Shown here one piece after another: positions 51,746-63,135 of a DNA stretch of 64,000 nucleotides; position 1 is the first letter of the stretch, and every line of letters begins with the position of its first letter. The DNA comes from Euonymus europaeus (Eukaryota > Streptophyta > Magnoliopsida > Celastrales > Celastraceae). The notes under the pieces are model-generated. The model did not search any database. It had not been told where the DNA came from and saw nothing but the letters and a program-made list of their open reading frames with translations. The position numbers were made by a program, and so were the translations under genes. The stretch spans positions 8,060,001 through 8,124,000 of the forward strand of contig OY756960.1 of NCBI GenBank assembly GCA_963580455.1. Reading direction: 5' to 3'.

Positions 51746-52034
51746 TAATGACGTCTCAAACCTGTAAGTTACGAAGACGAATCAGTTCAGGTCCGAACAA
51801 AGGCTTCTTTGGTTCGATGATATATTTCCTCGGATTGACGATCTTCTCATTTGGGGGCTGTCCTGTATTAATGAGCAAAAATAAGCTAGAGGCCCGCCAG
51901 AGAGTGTTCTCTGGCGTTGGCCCTCCGATGCTTAAGTCAGATGCTAGCACAAAGAAGCTCTCTCAAGAACACTGCTCGGTGTTCTTGGGAAAAGAGTAAA
52001 TAGTGTTCTTGGGAGAGGATAAGTATCCTCATCA
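51746..52034 (-). repeat. 5' LTR (289 bp, internally deleted) of the Ty3/gypsy element
   Basis: It matches the 3' LTR at both ends but lacks about 205 bp in the middle. The sequence jumps from 'gagtaaatagtgtt' to 'gagaggataagtatcc'. The deletion removes the TATA box and most of the upstream promoter. The inner terminus reads TA instead of the expected CA, a further decay mark. Confidence 0.92.
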
Positions 52035-55000
52035 TAACGGTTTTCTCTAACTGGGAACGAAACTTGATCTTTTGGCAAATAAACAACTATAGAGCCCATA
52101 CTCATAAAATTAGACAAAAAATAACAACAAAAAGTGTGCACCGATTAATTTTCAAGATTTGGACCAGCTCAACTCTCTCCATGTTGGAGCCTTTAACAGT
52201 TTTGTCTATTTGGGAACGAAAGTTGGTCTTTCGGCAAAGAAATAATCTACGAAACCGATACCGGTAAAGTTCGGCATAAATTAAGATTAAAAAGTGGACA
52301 CCGACCAAACTTGATGGTTCAGAATTGCCCAACTTTCTCCATAGAGCAGCTTTTAACGGTTTTGTCCAATTGAGACAAAAAGTTTGTCTTTAGGAAACGA
52401 AACAATCTATGAAGTATATACTAGTAAATTTGGACATAAAGCAACAATAAAAAAAGTGTACACCTATCAACTTTGATGCTTCGTAATTGCTCAACTCTCT
52501 CCATGGATGAGCTTTTAACAGTTTTGTCCATTTCTAAACGAAAGTTGGTCTTTTGGCAACGAAACAATCTACAGAGCTTATACTCGTAAAATTTGAAATA
52601 GAATAACAATAAAAGGTGGACATTGCCCAACTCTATCTCAACAAAGAAGCTTCTAATGGTTTTATCCAGTTGAGAATGAAAGTTGGTCTTTTGGCAAAGA
52701 AACAATCTATGAAACATATACTAGTAAATTTGGACATAAAGCAACAATAAAATGTGCACATCAATCAACTTTGATAGTTCGGATTTGCTCAAATCTCTCC
52801 ATGGAGGAGCTTTTAATGGTTTTTTCCATTACGGAACAAAAATTAGTCTTTTGATAACGAAAAAATCTACGGATCTTATACCCGTCAAATTTAACATAAA
52901 ATATCAACGAAAAGTGTACATCAATCAACTTTTACAGTTCAAAATTGCTCAACTCTCTCCATGAAGGATTATTTAAAGGTTTTGTCTAATTTGGAATGAA
53001 AGTTTGTGTTTTGGCAATGAAACAATCTAAAAAACCTATTGTCATTAAATTATACATAAAATAAAAATAAAAAGTGTACACACTCAACTTTGAGGGTTAT
53101 AATTTCTCAAATCTTTGCATGGAGGAGCTATACTAGTAAATCTTTGCATGGAGGAGCTCAAAACTTTTGATCGTTTGAGAACAAAAGTTTTTCTTTTGAC
53201 AACTAAACAATTTACACAGTCTATACTCATAACATTTGAAATAAATAACAATAACACGGGTAGATTGATTGACTTCGAGGTTTCTTAATTAATCAACTCT
53301 CTCTCCATGGAAGTGTTTTTAACAGTTTTGTCCAGCTGGGAATGAAAGTTGGGCTTTTGGCAAAGAAACAACTATAGAGCCAATACCTATAAAATTAGAC
53401 AAAAGATAACAGCAAAAAGTGTGCACCGATCAATTTTGAAGATTTGAACTTGCTCAACTCTCTCCATGATGGAGCCTCTAACGGTTTTGTCCATTTGGTA
53501 ATTAAAGTTTGTCTTTTGGCAACGAAACAATCTATAGAGCCCATACTCATCAAATTTGACATAAAAAAGCGACAGAAAGTGTACACTAATTGACATCTAT
53601 GTTTCTTAATTGCTACTCTCTGTGGAGTTTTTAAAGATTTTGTTCATTTAGGAACATTTTTTTTTTTTGGTAACGAAACAATATACGGAGCCTATATTTG
53701 TCAAATTTGACATAAAATATCAATGAAAAGTGTACAATGATCAATTTTGATGATTCAAAATTTCTCAACTCTCTCCATGGAGGAGCATTTAAGGGTTTTG
53801 TCCATTTGGAAATCAAAGTTGATCTTTGGGAAACAAAGCAATCTTCAGAGCCTATACTCTTAAAATTTGACATAAAATAACAATAACAATAGTACACTGA
53901 TCAACTTTGATAGTTCAAAATTGTCCGACATTCTCCATAGAGAATATTGTAACGATTTTATCCTATTGAGAATGAAAGTTAGTCTTTTGGCAAGATTTGA
54001 CATAAAATAACAAAAATGTTTACACCGACCAACTTGAAGGTTCGGAATTGCCCAACTCTCTACATAGAGGAGCTTCTAATGGCTTTTTCCAATTGAGAAC
54101 GAAAATTGGTCTTTTGGCAACCAAACAATATCTACGAAGCTTATACTAGTAAATTTGGACAAAAAATAACAATAAAAAGTGAACATCTATCAACATTGAT
54201 GGTTCGGAATTGCTCAAGTATCTCCATGGAGGAGCTTTTAATGATTTTGTCCATTTTAAACGAAAGTTTGTCTTTCAACAATAAAACAATCTACGAAGCC
54301 TATACTCGTAAAATTTGATATAAAATAACAATAAAAATAGTACACCAATCAACTTTGATCGTTCAAAATTGCCCAATTCACTCCATAGGGAAGCTTTTAA
54401 CGATTTTTTCCAATTGAGAACGAAGGTCGGTCTTTTGGCAAGAAAACAATCTATGGATCCTATACCCTTCAAATCTAACATCAAATATCAACGAAAAGTG
54501 CACATCAATAAACTTTTATAATTTAAAATTGCTCAGCTCTCTCCATGAAGAATTATTTAAAAGTTTTGTCTAATTTGGAATGAAAGTTTGTCTTTTGGTA
54601 ATGAAACAATCTAAGAAACATATGGTCATTAAATTATACATAAAATGAAAATAAAAAGTGTACACGCTCAACTTTGAGGGTTATGAATTGCTCAAATCTT
54701 TGCATGGGGGAGCTATACTTGTAAATCTTTGCATGAAAGAGCTCAAAACTTTTGACTGTTTGAGAACGAAAGTTTGTATTTTGGCAACTAAACAATTTAC
54801 GGGGCCTATACTCATAAAATTTGAAATAAAATAATAACAACACGGGTATATTGATTGGCTTCGAGGTTTCTTAATTACTCAACTCTCTCCATGAAAGTGT
54901 TTTTAATGGTTTTCTCAAACTGGGAACGAAAGTTGGTCTTTTGGCAAAGAAACAACTATAGAGCCCATACTCATATAATTAGACAAAAAATAACAACAAA

Positions 55001-58000
55001 AAGTGTGCACCGATTAATTTTGAAGATTTGGACTAGCTCAACTCTCTCCATGATGGAGCCTTTAACAGTTTTGTCCATTTGGGAACAAAAGTTGGTCTTT
55101 TGGCAAAGAAATAATCTAGGAAACTATATCGGTAAAATTCGACATAAAATAAGAATAAAAAGTGGACACCGACCAAACTTGATGGTTCAGAATTGCCCAA
55201 CTTTCTCCATAGAGCGGCTTTTAAGGGTTTTGTCCAATTGAGACAAAAAATTTGTCTTTAGGAAACGAAACAATCTATGAAGTATACACTAGTAAATTTG
55301 GACATAAAGAAACAATAAAAAGTGTACACCTATCAACTTTCATGCTTCATAATTGCTCAACTCTCTCCATGGATGAGCTTTTAACAGTTTTGTCCATTCC
55401 GGAACGAAAGTTGGTCTTTTGGCAACGAAACAATCTACAGAGCCTATACTCGTAAAATTTGACATAGAATAACAATAAAAAGTGGACATTGCCCAAGTCT
55501 ATCTCCATAAATAAGCTTCTAATGGTTTTGTCCAGTTGAGAATGAAAGTTGGTCTTTTGGCAAGGAAACAATCTACGAAGCGTATTGTCATTAAATTATA
55601 CATAAAATAAAAATAAAAAGTGTACACACTCAACTTTGAGGGTTAGAATTTCTCAAATCTTTGCTTGAAGGAGCTATACTCGTAAATCTTTGCATGGAGG
55701 AGCTCACAACTTTTGATCGTTTGAGAACAAAAGTTTTTCTTTTGACAACTAAACAATTTACACAATCTATACTCGTAAAATTTGAAATAAATAACAATAA
55801 CACGGGTAGATTGATTGACTTAGAGGTTTCTTAATTACTCAACTCTCTCTCCATGGAAGTGTTTTTAACAGTTTTGTGTGTTTTTAACAGTTTTGTCCAA
55901 CTGGGAATGAAAGTTGGTCTTTTGGCAATGAAACAACTATAGAGCCAATACCTATAAAATTAGACAAAAGATAACAGCAAAAAGTGTGCACCGATCAATT
56001 TTGAAGATTTGAACTTGCTCAACTCTCTCCATGATGGAGCCTCTAACGGTTTTGTCCATTTGGTAATTAAAGTTTTTGTTTTGACAACGAAACAATCTAT
56101 AGAGCCCATAATCGTCAAATTTGACATAAAAAAGCGACAAAAAGTGTACACTAATTGACATCTATGTCTCTTAATTTCTATACTCTCTCTGTGGAGTTTT
56201 TAAAGATTTTGTTCATTTAGGAACGATTTTTTTTTTGACAACGAAACAATCTACGGAGCCTATATTTGTCAAGTTTGACATAAAATATCAATGAAAAGTG
56301 TACAATGATCAATTTTGATGATTCAAAATTTCTCAACTCTCTCCATGGAGGAGCATTTAAGGGTTTTGTCCATTTGGAAATCAAAGTTGATCTTTGGGAA
56401 AGAAAACAATCTTCGGAGCCTATACTCTTAAAATTTGACATAAAATAACAATAAAATAGTACACTGATCAACTTTAATGGTTCAAAATTGCCCAACTTTT
56501 TCCATAGAGAAACTTTTAACGATTTTATCCAGTTGAGAACGAAAGTATGTCTTTTGGCAAGAAAACAATCTACGGAGCCAATACTAGTAAATTTTCAGAT
56601 AAAATAACAAAAAAGTGTACACCGACCAACCTTGACGGTTCGGAATTGCCCAACTCTCTCCATAGAGGAGCTTTCAATGATTTTGTCCAATTAAGAACGA
56701 AAGCTGGTCTTTTGGCGATGAAAAAAATCTACGGAGTCTATACTAGTAAAATTTCATAGGAAATAACCAAAAAACGTGTACACCGACAAACCTTGATGGT
56801 TCGGAATTGCCCAACTCCGTCCATAGAGGAGGAGCTTTTAAAGGTTTTGTCAAATTGAGAACATAAGTTGGTTTTTTGGCAACGAAACAATCTATGAAGC
56901 GTATACTAGTAAATTTGGACATAAAGCAACAATAAAAAGTGCACATCTATCAACTTTGGTGGTTCGGAATTGTTCAACTTTTTTTGTGGAGGAGCATTTA
57001 ACTGTTTTGACAATTTGGGAATGAAAGTTGGTCTTTTGGCAAAGAAATAATCTGCGGAGCCTATATTGGGAACATTTGACATATAATAACAATAACAAGT
57101 GGACACCGACAAAACTTAATGATTCAGAATTACCCAACTCTCTCCATAAAGGAGTTTTTAACAGTGTTTTTTCCAATTGAGAACAAAAGTTGATCTTTAG
57201 GAAACGAAACAATTTATGAAGTGTATACTAGTAAATTTGGACATAAAGCAACAATAAAAAAGTGTACACTTATCAACTTTAATGGTTAGTAATTGCTCAA
57301 TAAAGAATCTTTTAACGGTTTTGTCCAATTGAGAACAAAAGTTTGATTTTTGTCAACGAAACAATCTACGAAGCGTGTACTAGTAGATTTGGACATAAAA
57401 CAACAATAAAAGGTGTACATCTATCAACTTTGATGGTTCGTAATTGTTTAACTCTCTCCATGGAGGTGCTTTTAACAGTTTTGTTCATTTCGGAACGAAA
57501 GTTAGTCTTTTGGCAACGAAACAATCTACTAAGGCTATACTCATAAAATTTAACAAAGAATAACAATAAAAATAGTATACCGACCAACTTTGATGTTTCA
57601 AAATTTCCTAACTCTCTCCAAAGAGAAGCTTTTAACGATTTTGTCCAATAAAGAACGAAAATTATTCTTTTGGCAACAAAATAATCTACAGAGCCTAAAC
57701 CTGTAAAATTTGACTTAAAATAACAATAAAAAGTGGGCATTGCCCAACTCTCTCCATACAGAAGCTTTTATAGGTTTTATCCAATTGAGAATGAAAGTTG
57801 GTCTTTTGATAATGCAATAATCTACGACACGTATACTAGTAAACTTGGGCAGAAAGCATTAATAAAATGTGCACACCTATCAACTTTGATCATTCGAATT
57901 TTCTCAACTCTTTCCATGGAGGAATTTTTAACGAATTTGACCATTTGAGAATGAAAGTTGGTCTTTTGCCAACGAAACAATCTACGGAGCCTATACTCGT

Positions 58001-60336
58001 AAAATTTGACATAAAATAACAATAAAAATAGTATACCGACCAATTTTGATGGTTCAAAATTGTCCAACTCTCTCCAAAGAGAAGCTTTTAACTATTTTAT
58101 CCAATTGAGAATGAAAGTTGGTCTTTTGACAAGAAAATAGTTTACAAAGCCTATACTAGTAAAATTTGACATAAATAACAAAAAAATGTACACCGACCAA
58201 TCTTGATGGTTCAAAATTGCCAAACTCTCTCCATAGAGAAGTTTTTATAGATTTTATCCAATTGAGAATGAAAGTTGATCATTTGGCAACGAAACAATCT
58301 ACAAAGCGTATACTAGTAAACTTGGACATAAAGCAACAGTAAAATGTGTACACCTATCAATATTGATGGTTCGAATTTGCTCAACTCTCTCCATGGAGGA
58401 AATTTTTAACGATTTTGTCCATTTAGGAACGAAAGTTGGTCTTTCGGCAACGAAACAATCTATGGAGCTTATACTCATAAAATTTGACATAAAATAACAA
58501 TAAAAACAATATATCGACCTACTTTGATGGTTTAAAATTTCCCAACTCACTCCATAGAGAAGCTTTTAACGAGTTTGTACAATTGATAACGAAAGTTGGT
58601 CTTTTAGCAAGAAAAAAATCTATGGAGCCTATACTCGTCAAATTTGGCATTAAATATCAACGAAAACTGTACACCGTTCAACTTTTAAAATTCAGAATTG
58701 CTCAACTCTCTACATGGAGAATCTTTTAAAGGTTTTGTCTAATTTTGAATGAAAGTTTCTCTTTTGGTAATGAAACAATCTAAGAAGCCCATTGTCATTA
58801 AATTATGCATAAAGTAAAAATAAAAAGTATACATGCTCAACTTTAATGGTTCAGAACTGCTCGACTCTTTCCATGGAGGAGCTTTTAACGAATTTGACCA
58901 TTTGAGAGCGAAAGTTGGTTTTTTGGCAACCAAACAATCTACGGAGCCTATAATTGTAAAATTTGACATAAAATAGCAATAAAAATAGTACACCGATCAA
59001 CTTTGATGGTTTAAAATTGTTCAACTCTCTCCATAGAGAAACTTTTAACAATTTTGTCCAATTGAGAACGAAAGTTAGTCTTTTGGCATGAAAATAGTCT
59101 ACGAAGCCTATACTAGTTAAATATGACATAAAATAACAAAAAATGTGTACACCGACCAAAATTGATGGTTCGGAATTTCCCAACACTCTCCATATAGGAA
59201 CTTTTAATGGTTTTGTCCAATTGATAACGAAAGTTGGTATTTTGCCAACGAAACATTCTACGAAGCGTATACTAGTAAATTTGAACATAATGCAACAATA
59301 AAAAGTGTTCATCTATCAACTTTGATGGTTAAGAATTACTCAACTCTCTCCGTGGAGGTTCCTTTAAAGGTTTTGTCTAATTTGGGAACGAAAGTTGGTC
59401 AACACTCTTCATAGAAGAGCTTTTAACGATTTTGTCCATTTGGGAAGGAAAGTCGGTCTTTTGCCAACGAAACAATCTACGGAGCCTATACTTGCTCAAT
59501 TTGACATAAAATATCAACGAAAAGTGTACATTGATCAACTTTTATAATTTATAATTTCTCAAATCTCTCCATTGAGGATCTTTTAAAGGTTTTGTCTAAT
59601 TTGGAATGAAAGTTTGTCTTTTGGCAATAAAACAATCTAAGAAGCATATTGTCGTTAAATTATACATAAAATAAAAATAAAAAGTGGACATGCTCAACTT
59701 TGGTGGTTCGCAATTGCTCAACTCTTTCCATGGAAGAGCTTTTAACGGATTTGACCATTTGAGAACAAAAGTTTGTCTTTTGACGAATAAACAAATTACG
59801 GAGCCTATAATCGTAAAATTTTAAATTAATTAACAAAAAAAAAGTGTACACTGATTGAATTCGAGGTTTCTTAATTACTCAACTCTCTCCATGGAAGAGT
59901 TTTTAACGATTTTGTCCAATTGGGAACGAAAGTTGGTCTTTTGGCAAAGAAACAATCTATAGAGCCAATACTCACAAAATTAGACAAAAAATAACAACAA
60001 AAAGTGTGCACTGATCAACTTTGAAAATTTGAAATTGCTTAACTCTCTACATGATGGACCCTTTAACGGTTTTGTCCATTTCATAATGAAAGTTCGTGTT
60101 TTGGCAACGAAACAATCTATAGAGCCCATACTCGTCAAATTTGACATAAAATAGAAACAAAAAGTGTACACCGAGTGACATCTACATTTCTTAATTGCTC
60201 TACTCTCTCTGTGGAGGAGTTTTTAAAGGTTTGTCTCTTTGGGAACAATAATTTTCATTTGGCAACAAAACAATCTACGAAACCTATATCTTGCTAAATT
60301 TGACATAAAATATCAATGAAAAGTGTACACCGATTG
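52035..60336 (+). repeat. 160-bp tandem satellite, block 6
   Basis: About 52 monomers in the same orientation. It starts with 'taacg', the right target duplication of the retrotransposon. It holds the rest of the 2.87 kb higher-order unit and its second copy, then A/B-type monomers (56.5-58.6 kb), then variant monomers again (58.6-60.3 kb). The phrase 'gaggtttcttaatta' recurs near 53277, 54861, 55823 and 59862. The satellite stops after 'caccgattg' at about 60336. No gene is seen. Confidence 0.95.
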
Positions 60337-62160
60337 TTGTACCCCATTTTTGTCCAGGGTTTAAAAGTTATACTCAAGCCCAATTACTATGATTATTAAA
60401 ATTAGAAATAAAATAGGTTCATTTATTTTTTAATATGAGTAAAACAGAAGCCCACTTAAAATCCTTAACCCAACAGAAAACATCATTAGCCCAAGTTGTA
60501 GCTTACAAAAATTAGTATAAGCCCAAGGAAAAAGCCTGTTTGGAAGGAATGTTACATGAGACCCATTACATAGATTAAGCCCAAAGCGCAAAGCCCAAAT
60601 ACTGAGTTAATGAAGCAGCCCAATCCAAGGAAGCTTCTTAACCCATGGAATTAAATGATAGCCCGGCCCAAGGGTTTGCTCAACCCTAAGATGAATAGGA
60701 AGGAGACACAGGGAAGTAGATGCGCCGTCGAGGGAGAGAAAAGGAGTGACCAGAAAAGGAAAGAGAGAGAGAGAAGGTGACCGGAAAAAGGAAAGAAGAG
60801 AGAGAATTTCTTAGGGTTCACACTAGAGATTGATTTGAAGTCTTAGATTTAGGGATTCCAAGACTTATTTGGGGAAAATAGTCTCGGTTTTGGAAACGGG
60901 AAGGGATTTTTGGGTTCGTTTGAGGAAACGAATCGATCGATTTGAATATTCATTAGGAAGGAAAGGAATTCCAGATAAGATTAGAAGATGATTTAGGGAG
61001 TTGATTTGGGTTTTCACTATGTTATAAATAGGAGGTTTAGGCATCTGAGAGAGGGGATCAAAAATTTTGGAGAGAAAGAGGGGAGTAGAGAGTGATCGGA
61101 TTGATCTGGGATTTTTGAGGCTTCTCTTCTTGTTCTTACTTTCAATTTTTCTGGGTTTTTGCTTGTCTTCTTCCTCGAATTTTTTCTGGAATTCTTAGGG
61201 AGTTCTTACTTCTTGCTTTCCTTCAATTTTTCTGGGTTTTCTTCCTCTTGGTTCTTCTGGGTTTTGGTTACAGAGATTTGGGAGGACTTTTTTGTTGGAG
61301 AATTATAGTGCATATGACTTCGTTTGAATGAGTTGTGATATTGGATTTATTTGAGTTTTTTTGTTTTCATCATCTTTGATCTTTAATTCATGTTGGCTGT
61401 CTGAATTCGTTGATTACTGTATTGGCATTGTATTCAAGTTATTGCCTATTGGAATCCTTATTTTAATTCAACCTCCATTCATAGTGTATTTTTGCTGATG
61501 TTCGGATGTTCAATGTTCTGAGTAATGGGAGTATGTTTAAGTTGTTTATTTTATTTCATTGTTGTGGATGACTCAGGTTTTAGAACTATGACTTCAGTTT
61601 TGTTCCCGAGTGAATTGAAATACGTAATTAGTTGGTTGCCATGGAAAACTTAGGAAAAGCATGAAAATGAGTTTAGTAATAATTGGGCCGGGGTTGTGGG
61701 TTTCCATATGTGAAAACGGGCTTGGTTGTGTGCACTTGTTTGGACCATGTGAATTATTTGAACTTTGGGCTTTACATGTATTTATATTTAAAAATTGCAT
61801 TAGGATAAAATTCTATGTGATACTTTGTATGTTCATTGCATTAAAACAATTGATTATAAATTTTTCAGCCATGGTAATTCAATAACATCGTTGAAGTATT
61901 CAATTGCTAATAAAAGAAAAGGGAACCGAAATTGCATGTTCTTCATCATTTTTTAAACATTGATAATATGCTATTCGAAATGTGTTTATATGTGAATGCT
62001 ACTTGAAATATGTTTATGTGTAAATTGAATAATTGATTTGATGATTGCTTGATTTATGTGATAATTATGTGACTTAATATTTCAATATCTTTGTTTGGAG
62101 GATTTGCGATAATTTAATATCGTATATACTATATAGTCCACACAAAAGCTCGGTTCCCAA
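60337..62160 (+). other. Non-satellite DNA, probable start of another LTR-type insertion
   Basis: Satellite gives way abruptly to 'tgtaccccatttttgtcc', a wording often seen at the 5' end of plant LTRs. The stretch has no gene. It holds a TATA box at 61023-61030 followed by a pyrimidine-rich leader with repeated 'tttctgggttt' (about 61130-61280), like an LTR or gene promoter with a 5' untranslated region. No second LTR, primer-binding site or coding domain is visible before the window ends, so the assignment is tentative. Alternatively it is the true edge of the satellite array. Confidence 0.4.
61023..61030 (+). promoter_or_regulatory. TATA box
   Basis: TATAAATA is followed after about 30 bp by a purine-rich stretch (gagagaggggatc, gagagaaagagggg) and then a pyrimidine-rich stretch, the layout of a plant core promoter and leader. 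No coding region follows within the window, so the transcript may be noncoding or belong to an LTR. Confidence 0.45.
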
Positions 62161-62610
62161 CATTTTTCCTTTATTTTATTTTTACCTTTGTTTATTTTAT
62201 TTTTATTTTATTTTATTTTATTATTTTACTTATTCCTTTTTATGTTCACTTTATTTTATTTATTTTACTTTATTTCCTTATTCGTTTATTTTATTTTATT
62301 TATTTTTCTTTTCTGTTTTTTTATTTATTTTATTTTTATTTTCTTTTTTTATTTTTATTATAATAATAATTATTATTTTATACATTATTATCTCTTTATA
62401 TTTTTATTCCATTGAAATTTTATTTATTTATTTATTTATTTTACTTTACTTATTTTTCCTCTTTGTTTATATTTTTATTTTCATTTATATTTTTATCTTA
62501 TTTTACTTTCATCTTATAAAATACAAGTATAGTTTATTTTATAAAATAAATTTTATTTATTTTTATCTTATTTTACTTTCATTTTATTATAATTTTTTTT
62601 TTTAAAATGT
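62160..62610. repeat. T/A low-complexity tract
   Basis: Irregular (TTTTA)n and (TTTAT)n repeats over about 450 bp. The 75-codon ORF in it codes almost only Phe, Leu, Ile and Tyr and is a product of composition. From 62610 to 62988 the sequence is AT-rich and I see nothing recognisable. Confidence 0.85.
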
Positions 62611-62988
62611 TATCGATCTCCATTTGGAATTATTATAACCATTTTAGGAAAATATATGAATACATAGTTGTTGGATTCTTATGGTTGCTAAGGTAATAAA
62701 AATTAAAAATTGATAATGTTATTTGTAAGAAGTTGGGAAATTTAATAAAGAAAATATTGTTTTTCAATGTAAATTGAAAGCTGAGGATTTTTATTTGAAG
62801 AATAAATTGAGAGTTTTTTTCCCCCTTTTTTAATTGTAAAATAAAGTTTAGTGTATCCATTTTGGGTAAATACATTGTTTTGTATTAGTACAACAATTAA
62901 TATAAGACTTGAACAGCCAAGTTCAATAACATCACACCATGTTTATAGAAATTACAACATATTAAAGCCTACCTCACTACTGTTACAT

Positions 62989-63135
62989 GTGTTACTGCTA
63001 ATTGGTGACTTGCGGCTCCCAATTGGTGTAGTGGTAGAGGTTCAACCCGGTCATCGCTAGATAAGGGGTTCGAGCCTTGGAGGCGGAAGCAAACCTCCAC
63101 GAAGGGTGTTAGTGCTAATTGGCGACTTGCGGCTC
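62989..63135. repeat. tRNA-like segment between 30-bp direct repeats (SINE-like)
   Basis: A 30-bp repeat (28 of 30 identical, starting 'gtgtta(c/g)tgctaattgg') lies at 62989-63018 and 63106-63135. Between them, 'tagtggtagagg' (63029-63040) resembles a pol III A box and 'ggttcgagcc' (63067-63076) is a good B box. That spacing is normal for tRNA genes and tRNA-derived SINEs, but no intact tRNA fold is apparent. The 30-bp repeats are long for a SINE target duplication, and 'acccggtcat' also recurs after the second one, so a degenerate tandem duplication is possible. Confidence 0.45.

Larger units (their letters stand above)
43815..52034 (-). mobile_element. Ty3/gypsy LTR retrotransposon, Tat-like, complete ends, non-functional
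   Basis: The element of about 8.2 kb lies on the minus strand: 5' LTR 51746-52034, 3' LTR 43815-44307. Its ends are TGATGA...TCATCA, flanked by perfect 5-bp duplications 'taacg' (43810-43814, 52035-52039). The gene order gag, protease, reverse transcriptase, RNase H, second RNase H, integrase identifies Ty3/gypsy. The second RNase H and an antisense gene between integrase and the 3' LTR point to the Tat lineage. By hand count the two LTRs differ at about 22 of 265 aligned positions, so the insertion is not recent. Damage includes the loss of most of reverse transcriptase, many stop codons, several frameshifts and a deletion in the 5' LTR. Confidence 0.95.
42361..56023 (+). repeat. 2.87 kb higher-order satellite unit, two copies in tandem (one split by a retrotransposon)
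   Basis: Sequence starting 'tctctccatgatggagcc' at 42361 recurs at 53459 and 56024 with the same order of variant monomers following. Examples: 'gacattctccatagagaata' near 42834 and 53930; 'cacgggtatattgattg' near 43747 and 54841; 'gatttggac(c/t)agctcaac' near 52156 and 55025. Removing the 8.2 kb retrotransposon and one duplicated target gives a first unit of about 2873 bp, or 18 monomers. The second (53459-56023) is about 2565 bp because about 320 bp, one dimer, is missing near 55575. The empty site matching the retrotransposon insertion is at about 54901-54905. Confidence 0.8.

Noticed and set aside
43815..52034. Centromeric chromovirus (CRM-type) retrotransposon
   Set aside because: The integrase C terminus ends without a chromodomain, and the second RNase H plus the antisense gene point to Tat instead, so it does not by itself mark a centromere.
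1..60336. CENP-B-box-like match: the monomer complement contains TTTCGTTGCC, sharing TTCGTTG with the animal CENP-B box
   Set aside because: The essential CGGG half is missing and plants have no established CENP-B of this kind. A seven-base match in a 160-bp monomer is not evidence.
62188..62415. 75-codon plus-strand ORF rich in Phe, Leu and Tyr
   Set aside because: It lies entirely in a T/A low-complexity tract; the composition alone explains it.
62989..63135. Functional tRNA gene
   Set aside because: B-box-like wording is present but no acceptor stem, anticodon arm or complete cloverleaf could be drawn.
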